A program made the translations under genes and the position numbers. The notes below the pieces were generated by a model. It was not told where the DNA came from. It worked only from the letters and a program-made list of their open reading frames with translations, and made no database searches. 64,000 nucleotides of DNA from Xanthostigma xanthostigma (Eukaryota > Arthropoda > Insecta > Raphidioptera > Raphidiidae). Shown piece by piece: positions 44,743-55,775 of the stretch; the first letter of the stretch is position 1; every line of letters begins with the position of its first letter. The stretch spans positions 29,866,501 to 29,930,500 of the forward strand of contig OY754470.1 of the NCBI GenBank assembly GCA_963575645.1. The letters run 5' to 3'.

Positions 44743-45183
44743 AAATTATGTACAAAAAAGTAAAGTTCAAAAAGACGATAAAAAGTGCAGTCTTGTATAA
44801 TGGAGGTTAATAATGGAAATAAATTTCCTTTATTCAGTAGTTCCAAAGGGAGACGCTATAATATACAACAGTTGACCATCATGACCTTTGAGCAACTCAT
44901 TAAACAGACATCATCGTGTTCACGATCAAATCACTTAGATTTATGATTTATTAAACAGTTATGAAACTCCAAAACAAGTATAATATTTATGCTATGATTA
45001 ATATTAACATTTTCTTGAAAAAACGTGTAATAAAATACGTAACAAATATGTTATAAGTTATTTACATGTGTTGTTTACACGGCTGAAAATTCAATTCCTG
45101 AACATTTGATCGAGTCATTCTAAATTGTGGGGGGTGTGGGGGGAGGTAAAGATGTTATACATAAAAGAAATATATGAGGTTAA
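44743..45183. other. AT-rich sequence, no gene seen
   Basis: No recognised element. Confidence 0.4.
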
Positions 45184-45358
45184 CTCTAGTTCATTAAATA
45201 GAGTAATTGTGATCCTTGAAGACTATTGGAGGAAGTTTTGGGTAAGATTCCGTGAAAAAAGGGTCAATTGATCAATTGATTGCCATGGATTCTTATCCAA
45301 AACTTTCTTCAATAGTCTTCAAGAAGCACAAATTATTGCTCTATTTAATGAATTAGAG
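45184..45358. mobile_element. Short fold-back element (175 bp)
   Basis: CTCTAGTTCATTAAATAGAG at the left pairs with CTCTATTTAATGAATTAGAG at the right, and the arms continue through TTGAAGACTATTGGAGGAAG. The arms are diverged at several sites. No TSD established. Confidence 0.7.
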
Positions 45359-45944
45359 TCCACCTTATATATTTTTTTAGAATCTGTGGCAAAGGATCAA
45401 TCCAAAACTTTCTCAGTAAAAAATACTTGAAAAAAAGTAATGCCCCTATCTGTACGATCGTTGAACTGAACCAACCATTTGAACGCCTTACAAGAGTAAA
45501 GACTTTAAGCGTGCAGTCAACACATGACCAAATCAAAATCTTATAAGATCGTGCATTGTTCTTATATGCATCGAACCGTAGCTTTAATTAATTTAAATTT
45601 CCAAATGATAAAAAATTTCAAGGTACAAAACTAGGTATAACACCGTTATGTCCTCAGTTATCGTGCCTCTATAATCTACAACACTGTTAATAAAAAATTC
45701 AACTCAAAACTTCGTGTACATATCTAGACTAATATTATAAATAGATTAAGTTTGTAATTTTGGATGTAGAAGGTAGTCTCCGAAAATACTCTTCCGATTT
45801 CAAAAAAAAAAATTTGAAAAGAAGTTTGACTCTGCAGGCCATCCCTGTAACTTCCCGCTATTTTCGAGTTCAAAACGCTCAAAAATATATAAAATATAGC
45901 AAGAAGTTTATTTTTTAGCTCTTCGAGCTCAAAAAAAAACACTT

Positions 45945-46500
45945 TGGTACGAAATTTTCGTTCACGATATCTCATGAACAAATGAACCGATTTTGATGCG
46001 ATTTGCGGCAGTCGACGCAATTTTTTTACCTAAAAAAGTAATTTAATACAGAAAAATCGATCTCATAGGAATTTTACGAGTAATTTAAAAAAAACACTTT
46101 TTTACAAATTTTTTGTTCACGATATCTCGTAAACAAATGAGCCGATTTTGATGCGGTTTGCTGCAATCGACGCAGTTTTTTAACCTAAGAAAGTAAATTA
46201 TTACAAAAAAATCGATTTGATAAGAATTTTACGAGTAATTTTAAAAAATTACATTTTTCCTAATTTTTCGTTCACGTTATCTCATGAACAAATGAACCAA
46301 TTTTGATATGGTTTGCGGCGATCGACGCAGTTTTTTTAGCCTAAGAAAGTAATTTATTACAAAAAAATCGATCAGATAACAATTTTAAGAGTCATTTTAA
46401 AAAAACACTTTTTTATGATTTTTTCGTTCACGGTATCTCGTGAACAAATGAACCGATTTTGATGCGGTTTGCGGAAATCAACGCAGTTTGTTAAGGAGAC
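45945..46500. repeat. 155-bp minisatellite, 4 units
   Basis: TTCACGATATCTCATGAAC-type blocks start at 45961, 46116, 46271 and 46427 (spacing 155, 155, 156). Each is followed by AATGAACCGATTTTGATGCG, a TCGACGCA motif and AAAAATCGATC. Units are diverged but colinear. Confidence 0.85.
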
Positions 46501-46924
46501 GAGCTGATTAGATTTTGGAATTAATCGGTTTAGTAGTTTAGAAATTTTTTTACAAAAACAAATTTTTAAAAATTTCTGGAACTTGTTTTTTTAAGATTTC
46601 TCAAAATTTTTTGGGCCGAATCGTTTCAAATTTTCAGGAAGTCTAAGTTCACCAAGATCACGTCAGATGCCGCAAACCGCGTTCAGTCGGACCCTGCGTT
46701 CAAAAGGTATAAAAGGTTTACCTACATACACACACACACACACACACACACATTAGCCCTACGGACATCATCGCCAAAATAGTTTCAATAGCTTTCTGGG
46801 ACCTCAAAATGTCGAGATCTGGCGAAAACTCGATTTTCGAAAATCGGGGTGAAACCAATAACTTCCCGATTTTTGAAAAAAAATTTTTTTTTTTTTAAAG
46901 CGGGAAGTTAAAAATTTCGTCAAT

Positions 46925-47541
46925 ATTTAGAATGGATGAAGATTAAAGGATGAAACCTGGTGGCATAGGATCAATGAACTTTGCAAATACTGAAAATTTT
47001 TATTGCATTTTATTGTCTGACGTTTCGGCAAACTTTATTCCATCTTCAGAGAATTTATAGAAAATTTATATATAAGTTTTAAATTATTGTTGTTAAAATT
47101 GTTATTGTTAAAGTTATTGTTGTTGAAGTTACAGTTAAAAAACTGAAAGTAAAATAAATAAACTTACCAATGCTGTCTGTTTTGTCGGTATTGTTGTTAC
47201 GTAAAAAATATATTAAAATAAAAAATGTCATCAACGGGTATTAAAATTACTATTTTTTCTTGAAAAAAACGACTGATTTTTACTTAAAATTGTATAAACG
47301 TGTCAAAAGTAACTGTTTAACAACAATAATTTAAAATGTTTATATATAAATCTTCTAGATTCTCCGAAGATGGCATAAAGTTTGCCGCAACGTCAGACAA
47401 TAAAATGCAATAAAAATCTTCAGTATATTTGCGAAGTTCATTGATCCTGTGCCGACAGGTTTCAACCTTTAATCTTCGAATATTTAAACAGGATCATCAT
47501 CACTCTAAATTATTAGAGTTATTTTTCACATTTATAATGGA
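46925..47541. mobile_element. Fold-back PLE-type element G with 12-bp TSD
   Basis: ATTTAGAATGGA (46925-46936) and ATTTATAATGGA (47530-47541) flank a 593-bp relative of element A (shared CCTGGTGGCATAGGATC, TTATTGCATTTTATTGTCTG, CAATGCTGTCTGTTTT). The left core is intact on the minus strand (CTGAAGA, T, GG...CC stem, GAAAC; 47032-47059). The right core has CCGAAGA and GCAAC. The centre has lost part of one arm. Confidence 0.85.
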
Positions 47542-47660
47542 CCTTCAGGGTAGACCTCGCGTTAAAATAAAAACACTTTTCATGGAGACCAATTTTGCAA
47601 CGTAAGTCGACGAAAAAACGGTGGCAATCTACAAATTCAAGCGAAGCCAGACCGGGCCGC

Positions 47661-48171
47661 AATAAATAATATTCCGAGATTAATAGTTCCAAAAACAAAA
47701 TATTTCGTCCGCCATTACAAGGTCAATATCGAACAACAATTTTATTATTTTTGCGAACAAATATTCAATTAATTAGTATAAACGTCGCAGAATAGTGCAA
47801 AATGAAAATTTAAAAAAAAATGCCGTTTCCTGGCCGAGTTTTTCTCCTACAGTTTTCCTTTCATTGTATACTGATTCGAATGATTTTTACACTCATGAGT
47901 TACGACTTTACTCTTTGAAACTCTGCATGTAATTGTCTCTCTCAGGTTGCATTTCACAGTATTGAATATAATTACTTACGTGTTTTATTTTAAATGAAAC
48001 ACTGCATGCAGGTGACTCAAGCCTCATAATCGAAAACTAGAGCAAAATGCAATCGTTATAATAACATATCGAATGTATGCATAGATAGATATGAATGTAT
48101 TGTTTCCGCTTGCATAGCACCTAACCACTCGAATTAATGCATTTGCACAGTATCGAATACGATTGCAGTGA
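47661..48171. other. AT-rich sequence, no gene seen
   Basis: No recognised element. Confidence 0.4.
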
Positions 48172-48392
48172 ATATTTTTATCGTTTTACTTGATAGCCAA
48201 CGAAATATATTCAATACATATAGACGACAATCCAGGCAACGAATTTAGTAGTGCTAGAAACACACCAAAGCTTAGCCGCAACACTTTTATCGGTAGCAAT
48301 TTTATTGGTAGCACTTTTATCGGTAGCAATTTTATAGGTAGAAGGACGTCACTTGCTCCTATTGCATCGCTCACGATTGTTTTTCCTTTTTT
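48172..48392 (+). other. Open stretch with FIGSN/FIGST pentapeptide repeats
   Basis: The frame from 48172 to a run-in with the hairpin at 48393 is open for about 73 codons and reads IDDNPGNEFSSARNTPKLSR, then NTFIGSNFIGSTFIGSNFIG. The pentapeptide unit is encoded by a 15-bp repeat (TTTTATCGGTAGCAA and variants, 48286-48341). The composition is more protein-like than other frames here. No ATG start and no family is recognised, so it could be a stray exon or a minisatellite. Confidence 0.25.
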
Positions 48393-48420
48393 AGGCGCGA
48401 TTAGCGTAAGCTAAAGCGCC
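48393..48420 (+). mobile_element. Solitary hairpin terminus (GGCGCGATTAGCG)
   Basis: AGGCGCGATTAGCGTAAGCT, then AAAGCGCC forms a hairpin (GGCGC/GCGCC and TTAGC/GCTAA with a GTAA loop). It differs at one base from the left end of the satellite-bearing element (4389-4416) and likewise follows a T-run. It marks another, probably truncated copy. Confidence 0.6.
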
Positions 48421-49119
48421 TTATTTAAAATTCAGTTTTAAAAAATAAAACTTGAAACTCAAATACTTATACATTTTTTTAACGCTGAATTACATATATT
48501 TTAGGTATAATTACTGGCATAATTTTTTTCTCTAATAAAAATTGTAATGATCAAAAATAGCCCTACCTGGTACAAGGAAGACGTCAGTGTTGTTAAGCCT
48601 GTGTTGAGTTGCAGCACATATTTAAAGTTTGTCACGACACACGCAAACTTTTTTATGATTTTAAAAACTATACGAAGAAACTTGAAAAATAACGAAATGT
48701 TACACATTTTGAAACACTACTGAAATAAACTGTCTATTCACAGTCAAAACTGTGGCGTATGCTACAATTTTTTTAGTAGGTATTGCATAATATTTTTCTT
48801 ATAATGTACCTTTGATTAAGCAATTGCTAGATCAATTCATTATTTATCTAAGCAGATTTGAAAGAAACCACTAACTGATTATTTAATGAACTGGGATGAC
48901 TGTACAGTACCCAACTCCGTTGTTTAGTAGTTGTTGAGCGTCTATAATCTACAGTTCCTCTCTCTGGCCTACAGATAAAACTCAAAGAAAACTAAACTGC
49001 ATATCAGATTTTTTTTGTAATCAAAGGTTAGTCTTTACAGATACGGTGCAAGAAAAATCCTATTATAACAAAAATGTTTTTAGTTTAAACCTAATTTAAG
49101 TGGACATTAAGGTTCAATG
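48421..49119. other. AT-rich sequence, no gene seen
   Basis: A 68-codon minus-strand frame (48707-48501) is the longest and is not recognised. Confidence 0.4.
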
Positions 49120-49281
49120 TTAAATAATTATATCCAAATCTTTGTTAACGTCTGATTATATTCAATAAATAAAATTTTCAGGTAATTTTTTAGACAATTA
49201 TTGAAAACATTAAACAATATTGTTTCATCAGTGTCTAAAAAATTAGTCGAAAATTTTATTTATTGTATTAAATAATTATAT
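49120..49281. mobile_element. Reduced element-F family member with 14-bp TSD
   Basis: Exact duplication TTAAATAATTATAT (49120-49133 and 49268-49281). The 134-bp insert keeps both arms (ATAAATAAAATTTTCAGG and inverse; TTTTTTAGACAATTATTG) but has lost the core. It shares TTAACGTCTGA with element F. Confidence 0.8.
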
Positions 49282-50236
49282 ATTCATTTATTATAGAAGC
49301 AACCGTGAGAATAAACAACAAATTCGAAACTAATTTCAAAAAGAGTACAAAACTGCTATCTTTTATAATATATTTAACAATATTCCTCTATACGTTTCCT
49401 GAATTAAAAATAGACCGCAGCGTTTTTGCACGTTTTTTTTTTTATTCCATGCCTAGTTTTCGTAGAGTAACTTTTCCTATAGTCAATCAACGTGTCCACT
49501 CATTTTGTATAAACGTAAAAAATAAAAAGTATTTTGCAAATATCCTCTGCTAATTTCGTAAACGAAAATATACAGAAACAACTACAATTTACACGTCTTG
49601 TTTTTGAATATTTTATACAATTTTAACATTTTAAAAGAAGCTAGATTTTTAATTCCAGGCTTTCTGTTTCAGATACACCTTATATAATATGTATGTAACT
49701 GCTCTCTTATAAATATTTAATAAAAAGTTATGTATCAAAGCATTCTCTCTCATAACCTTAATATAAAAATGCATTGTAAAAAGTATAATAGTTTGATTGA
49801 ATTTTTGCTATTAGAACTATTTCTTGAACTTGAATTGCAATGAAAATTACTATTTTTTATTTATTATTTATTTTATAATTGTTCACAAATTCAACAATAA
49901 TTATGATGCCTAAATTATTATACTATGCATATTGATTGGTATAAGCTTTATTATAGGTATTCATATTAATGTGACAAAAGGTACAAAAAATGAGATTTAT
50001 TTACTTTCATATAGACGACTATATAATTTGAGAACAGTGCAAATTACTTATTATTATGTTAGACAGCTGTTTCGATCCATCAAAAGCATAGAATAATAAA
50101 ACTTTTAATGGCACACGCCAGATATCAATATTACATCCGCGTTGCGTGTAAATTAAATAACTTTGAACTCATTGATTTTGAAATAAAAAGTATTTTTAAT
50201 TAAACGAATCTATTTAAAATCGGTCTATTATCTTTA
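49282..50236. other. AT-rich sequence, no gene seen
   Basis: An 82-codon frame at 49305-49553 has no recognisable domain. No element ends found. Confidence 0.4.
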
Positions 50237-50575
50237 TATTGCACATACCGCTAAACTAGCGGTATGTGCTTTATTATCGCTTTGTGCATCAGAGCTGACT
50301 TTCGTTCAGATAAGAAGTTATATCTAAGTTAATTTCACACGAAATCCATTCAAAATGAAACTTTTTGAAAAGAGGAGATTCTGATCTATAAAACAGAACC
50401 ATTTTTAAATCAATTCGAGTTCATAAATACTATTAAAATTGTAATTGAAAATCACAAACAGCAGTTGTCGGTTGGTCTGTACGTATGTACGTACGTACGT
50501 ACGTACGTACGTACGTATGTACGTACGTCACGACTCTACAGATCGCAATTTTGGTCGGATCCCCTTGGGTTATAT
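50237..50575 (+). mobile_element. ACGT-repeat-bearing interspersed repeat (copy 2)
   Basis: It begins with the hairpin CACATACCGCTAAACTAGCGG, read as ATACCGCTA / TAGCGGTAT (about 50244-50266), and continues ATTATCGCTTTGTGCATCAG, AATTTCACACGAAATCCATT and (ACGT)n to CGCAATTTTGGTCGGATC. Colinear with the inverse of 20075-20345. A third start, CACATACCGCTAGTGTAGCGG-like, lies at 51027. Confidence 0.65.
50478..50530. repeat. (ACGT)n microsatellite
   Basis: About 12 ACGT units, a self-complementary tetranucleotide, part of the dispersed repeat around it. Confidence 0.9.
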
Positions 50576-50790
50576 TTTATTCACTTTGTTTACTATCAGA
50601 CCAGAACCCTATTTAAATTCACTAAAATGTGTTCAGTAGTTTAATTTTTATAAACAGTTTTTTTTTAATTATTTTTGACAGCTAATTAAAATAAAAAAAC
50701 AAAAAACATAATAAATATACTCAATTAATGTAGTATGATACGTAAAATAACTGCTACACTTCTATACCATAATAACAAAGGCGTTGTACG

Positions 50791-50960
50791 GCATCGGTGT
50801 GGCCGAACGGTTAAAGCGTAAGTCCTGTAATCCCAAGGTGCCGGGTTCGATTCCCGCTGACATAAGAATTTTTTTTTTTTTTATATTCCCATTTATTCCA
50901 CTTAATTCCACTTAATATTTATATATTATATATAATATATTTCTCATATATTTTTTTTAT
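50791..50960 (+). mobile_element. tRNA-derived SINE (copy 2)
   Basis: The head 50791-50864 has GTGTGGCCGAACGGTTAAAG (A box) and GCCGGGTTCGATTCCCGC (B box). It resembles a tRNA, but the acceptor ends (GGCATCG and TGACA) pair poorly and the anticodon arm is not clear. The body CCATTTATTCCACTT, then AATATTTATAT matches the minus-strand body at 30790-30941. A real tRNA gene is less likely. Confidence 0.65.
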
Positions 50961-51022
50961 TATTATTTTTTTTTTTTCATTTTATTTTTTTCATTTTAAT
51001 TTTTTAATTGTTTTTTTTAATC

Positions 51023-51060
51023 TATTGCACATACCGCTAGTGTAGCGGTGGGATATTCTT
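51023..51060 (+). mobile_element. Truncated start of the ACGT-repeat family
   Basis: TTGCACATACCGCTAGTGTA followed by GCGGTGGGATAT repeats the terminal hairpin of the 50237 copy, then diverges. Confidence 0.45.
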
Positions 51061-51429
51061 GAAAAATAGTGTTTTGGGATATTGTGTCTATAAAATGCGT
51101 TCTTCGATAAACTAGAAAGTCAATAAACTAGGACAAGAAACTCAAAAAATCGGGATTTTTGAGAGCAAAACCCGTGCATAATTGCTAAAAAAAATTTCTT
51201 ATTTTACTAATGTTTCTCGTATATTTTTATTTTTTTTTTATTTGTTTTAATCTATTTTCTCAATTTTTTTCATTATTATATAATGTACAGTGGAAAACTT
51301 GCGGGATGTGCACTTTTGGTTTTGCCAACTATTTCAATTATTTGACACGGTATGCTTTTCCCCGCAATTCTGTCAAATATAATTTTCATAACAGGTGGCT
51401 ATTATCCCCAAGTAAATACGGCTAGTTTA
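51061..51429. other. T-rich sequence, no gene seen
   Basis: No recognised element apart from homopolymer tracts. Confidence 0.4.
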
Positions 51430-51431
51430 TC

Positions 51432-51667
51432 TATAGAACTAATATTATAAACAGGTAAAGTTTGTAAGTTTGGATGTAGGAGATAATCTTCGAAACTACT
51501 CATCCGATTTCAAAAATTTTTTCACCAACATTTTAAAATGGACCTTCAGGATGGAAGTTAAAATAAAAGGGCTTTTCTTGGGCACCAATTTTGTAACGTA
51601 AGTCGACGAAAAAAAAACGGTGGCAATCTACAAATTCGTGCGAAGCTGGGTCGGGCCGAGTATCTAG
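51432..51667 (+). mobile_element. Helitron-like repeat, short complete copy
   Basis: Starts GAACTAATATTATAAACAGG and runs GTTTGTAAGTTTGGATGTAG, AAAATGGACCTTCAGGATG, GACGAAAAAAAAACGGTGGC, to TCGGGCCGAGTATCTAG. About 236 bp; one of the best preserved members of this family in the window. Confidence 0.6.
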
Positions 51668-52461
51668 ATAAAAATAAAACAGCATTTCTCAAACTTTCTC
51701 CGTTTTCATGATTTCATTGGCAAAAATGCGCTAATTGACAATGATGTTCCCTTGCACAATAATTTTTTATTTTTTTTTTTGCATAAATAGCATCGTAAAC
51801 TCTAATCTTCTCACCTGTAGATAGAATTCTTATTGCCTGAAGTATATTTTGATCATAAAAGACATATTTTAATGACTCATTATTGTCTTAATATGCCTAC
51901 TGGGTATAGAAACTTGACAATGTTTCAGAGTAACGATAATTATACACAATGGGTAACGAAATACCTCTTTTTCATTTTGAAATTTCTCTTCCCGTGAAAT
52001 TAAAAGCTATTTTACATCACCGTGAAATAACACTCTGTACGAAAAAAATCTTCCGTAATCAATACCAATGTATAACAATTGAACGGCATTATAATACCAT
52101 TATTTTTGGTACTAGGCCCGGGGAACCCTAGTCATTGGTTAATATAAAAATTATAGTATATTTCGTTACTAAAAATTATATTTTCTATATAAAAAATATG
52201 TGCGAAGATTACGAGTAATGTATGATATATAAGAACGTATGCTTCATTTATTTCACAATATTTTCTAATTAACAGGTAATAAAATATTCAAACGCATTAC
52301 CAAATTTGCTTTTACTCATGTAATAGTTGGCAATTATTTATTGGAAAAATTAATTGCTAAGCATATTCGATTAGATTTGAATTTCTATGGACCGCTAGTT
52401 GTTGAAATAACATCATGCAAGTGTAAAATAATAGTCCAAGAGGTAGTGACCTTTTTGAACC
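51668..52461. other. AT-rich sequence, no gene seen
   Basis: No recognised element. Confidence 0.4.
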
Positions 52462-53335
52462 CTGATTTAGGCATGATTGTGACATATTAATTTATAACGT
52501 AGTTTAATCAGTGCAAACAATGTAAATGACATTTTGCGTCACCGACTCCAGTCGTTTCAAAGTTGTCAAAAATTATTTTAAAAAAATGTTGAGAGAAACA
52601 AAGCAAATGTTTTGTTTGGCGAGTGTCTATAGCCCAGAGGTGGCAAAACTTTCTACACTTACGTGCCAGTTTTTTTCAAAAATTTTTAATGTAGCCATGA
52701 CGTGCCGACAAGCAGCCAAAGAAATTTAGTTGTCAAAAAAATCAATCACAAATAGATTAAAATGATAATTTTGATAATACATTGACCGCCATGAAATTTT
52801 TTCGGAATTGCTGTCTGGTGATAGTCAATTGTTTTCGGCATCTAGCATATTTTTTATTATTTCGATTTTGCACCTCATTCAATGCCGTGCTAGCAATAAT
52901 TAGTCGCGTGCCACCTGTGGCACGCGTGTCATAAGTTCGCCACTCCTGGTCTATACAGTCATATCGCACAAAGAGAGTGCTATAACTCGGTTGTTAAGGG
53001 GTGACAGGACGCCTCTAACATGCGCAACAGGAATGTAAATTGAAATTAATTTTTTCAAATGTGAAATTTTGACAGCAGTGTTTCAATTACACCTTTTCTA
53101 AGCTACATTTAAAAAAGCAGACCAAAATTCCAACCGGAACACCTGATAGAATGCCTTTGTCATCCCTCAACTCAATAACACAGAGGCAGTGCAAAATCTC
53201 AGTCGCGAATTTTAACTCATTTTGGGAAGACAGATTTTGACAAAATTTCAATTACACCTTTACAAAATGTCAATTTAGTTGTTTGCACTGATTGAACTAC
53301 ATTATAAAATATTTCACATTCATGCCTAAATCAGC
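52462..53335. mobile_element. ~870-bp inverted-repeat element enclosing a hAT
   Basis: CTGATTTAGGCATGATTGTG (52462) pairs with its inverse ending at 53335. Homology runs about 80 bp inward on each side, through AATCAGTGCAAACAA and TGACATTTTG. No coding sequence or settled TSD. The hAT at 52633-52948 is an independent insertion within it. Confidence 0.7.
52625..52956. mobile_element. Non-autonomous hAT element (CAGAGGTGGC ends)
   Basis: Left end CCCAGAGGTGGCAAAACTT at 52633; right end the inverse of CAGGAGTGGCGAACTTATGA, finishing at 52948. Flanks GTCTATAG (52625-52632) and GTCTATAC (52949-52956) match at 7 of 8. A GTGCC/GGCAC pair sits just inside both ends. About 316 bp, no transposase. Confidence 0.75.
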
Positions 53336-54927
53336 TTCTAAAAGTTCAGTTAGTCTATTACACTATTACATAGTTCACTCAAGTTTTTTTTAATTCAATA
53401 TTACATTTTTAAAGAAAAAATTTAACTGACATGTACCTAAGTATTTTAATAAAATTATTGTCATGTTCAAAAATTTCAACACTATAATATCTAATGTATT
53501 TCGCGCCATTCATGTAAATATCCCAACATTTACATCTATATAATACCGATAATAGATATATAAAAAATTTTAGGAATTACAACTGTCACACTGTAATCAA
53601 TTATTTTTGTCATAAAATGCAAAATATATGTTATTAAATAACACTATTATTAATAACTAAAATACTCAACTCATGATGACAAAAATAATAGTTCACCATG
53701 TTATTATTCAAATCATCCAGTTCTTAACTTTCTAATTTATCAGTGAGGAATTTGAAAATTTGCAAACAAATAGCGTGATTGTATGTCTTTAATATAATAA
53801 CATTTCAAATTGTCAAGGACTCAAAATTAACACCTTAATTTGATTTTTTACCAAAACTAGTCTTACGATGACTTCGTATGTCAAAATTTGTAACAAATGT
53901 TTTTTCAAGTAAAATGTTTTATACGTACTTTGTCATAATCCACACTCGGAAATAAAAATTTAATCAATTTAAACACATCCTTTTTTATTTCTAAATCCTT
54001 AATTCAAATAAATTTCAAGGAGATCTTCGTAATAACATAAGCAAGTTCCGTTTTATTCAAATCGCTCATAAATATGCTAATTATTTTCTCTAATGAACCG
54101 GTTTTGTTGTGAATAAACTCTATAATAATGCTATTTGCGATTTTTACAGTTTTTGTTATAAAAATATAACAGTGGCGTTGGCAGGTTTTAGCAACTTCAG
54201 ACACTGTAAACTTTAAATTTTTAGGGGGGCATGATTGCCAAATGGAAGACAAATAAACTAACCAACAAGATTGAAGTTAAGTTAAGAAATTACAACAAAT
54301 AGTTACTCAAACATCACATTATAAGATAATTAAAAGTATTTCCCACTGTCAAAAAGAAAGATGACAATGATGGTTTGATCGTTGTGTTTTATTGTCCAAA
54401 TTCCCGTGAACCTGTTCTTAATTTATAATATACTGGATATAAACATTATACCTAATTATAATATTAATTACAGATTTTATGATTTCACTTCGGACAACCA
54501 TTCAACTTAATTTTGAAAAGTATTATTAATTTGCAATTACTTTTCTCTGAAATTATTCCCACGGCCCTTTTTCCGCCTTTAGAGAAGTTTCTAATGAAAA
54601 ATATAACAGAAAAAAATAGTCAAAAGTGTATAACACAAATTATCTATAAATTGCAATAAAACGGACATAATGATTTGCAAATTAGTAATATTTCTCAATA
54701 AATGTTTTACCTTTCCTCTTATGTAAACAGGTTTCGTTTAATAATTACAAAACCGTGAAATATGTGACTATAATAAATTGTACACCGCCAATTGATGTTG
54801 CCCAAAGGATGTGAACATATCATGTGTCTATTGTTTCAAAATCGGTTACAGTGAAACAACAAACAATTTATAAATTCTTTAAACTGGTCAACAGTGCAAT
54901 CTGATATCCTCATGAGAAAGAACATTA
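53336..54927. other. AT-rich sequence, no gene seen
   Basis: About 1.6 kb without recognised element. The longest frame (54252-54004, 82 codons, minus) has no domain. Confidence 0.4.
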
Positions 54928-55394
54928 TAGTCCAAGCGGCGAGCGTAAAAAATGATTCCGATTTTATAGAGGAGTAAACTTCCAGAAAAGGAGGTACATA
55001 TTAGTTGTATTCATTTAGATTTTAGTCTCATAGAGTTAGAGTAGTTTATTTTTATGAATTTGGTGATCGGTAAGAAAGAGTCATTCAGGAATATAATATA
55101 TGGTTACCGTCTTCAAATTAAACATGATAACTCAGTTAATACATGAAAAAAATACTGAGTTGCCATGTGTTTAATTTAAGTCGGCAACCATAAACTAGAG
55201 AACTTATCGACCAACAAACTCATAAAAAATTAGAAGCTCTAATTGTATGGGGCTAGTAACTACATCAAAATGAATACCAGAAGTTGTGTTTCTCGCTATT
55301 GGATCAGGTTCTCACAGTGATGCTGTACTACATTTTCGGAAATTTTCTTCTTCTATAAAATCGGAACAATTTTTTACATCATCCGCTTGGACTA
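54928..55394. mobile_element. Palindromic MITE (TAGTCCAAGCGG ends)
   Basis: TAGTCCAAGCGG at 54928 and its inverse at 55394; the arms of about 220 bp share GTAAAAAATGATTCCGATTT in near-matching form and a central pair AACTCAGTTAATAC/GTATTTTTTTC-like region near 55130. No coding sequence. The 3-bp flanks ATT and TTG do not form a convincing TSD. Confidence 0.7.
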
Positions 55395-55596
55395 TTGCCA
55401 ATTTATAATTGTTATAAAAAAAGATATAACAAAAACTTGACTACAAAACAGAAATTACTCCTATCTGCGTCTACCATACAAAAATTCTTCAACGGCGGGC
55501 ACTGACGTTATGAAATTAGCACAGCTAGTTCTCCTTGGCAAATCCAGATAAATATAACTATTTTCAGTTCGCCGAACGGGGCAGCTATTTCTGTTC

Positions 55597-55775
55597 GGGC
55601 TGCCCTGATGCAAAATGTGTTTCCACGTAAAGCGCTTTTATTTTAACGCGCTAATGGCCATTCTCGAGGTCCATTCTAAATATTGGTGAAAAAAAATTGA
55701 AATCGGAAGAGTAGTTTCGGAGATTACCTCCTACATCTAAACTTGCGAACTTAAGCTCTTTATAATATTGGTATA
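55597..55775 (-). mobile_element. Helitron-like repeat, 5' part
   Basis: The minus strand reads TACCAATATTATAAAGAGC, then ATGTAGGAGGTAATCTCCG and CACCAATATTTAGAATGG, ACCTCGAGAATGG. Truncated at the 3' side. A small GC hairpin, GGGCAGC...GCTGCCC, lies just outside at 55579-55604. Confidence 0.5.

Larger units (their letters stand above)
45727..47660 (+). mobile_element. Helitron-like element with 155-bp minisatellite, PLE inside
   Basis: Begins GACTAATATTATAAATAG (45726) after TC. Near the 3' side it reads TCGACGAAAAAACGGTGGC, then GAAGCCAGACCGGGCCGC (47643-47660); the CTAG end is mutated. The centre holds four tandem units and an (AC)n run (46729-46753). Element G is inserted at 46937-47529 in the ATTTAGAATGGA motif. 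Longest member of its family here; no Rep/helicase coding. Confidence 0.6.

Noticed and set aside
50791..50864. Functional tRNA gene on the plus strand
   Set aside because: Acceptor ends pair poorly and no clear anticodon arm; same body as the other SINE copy.
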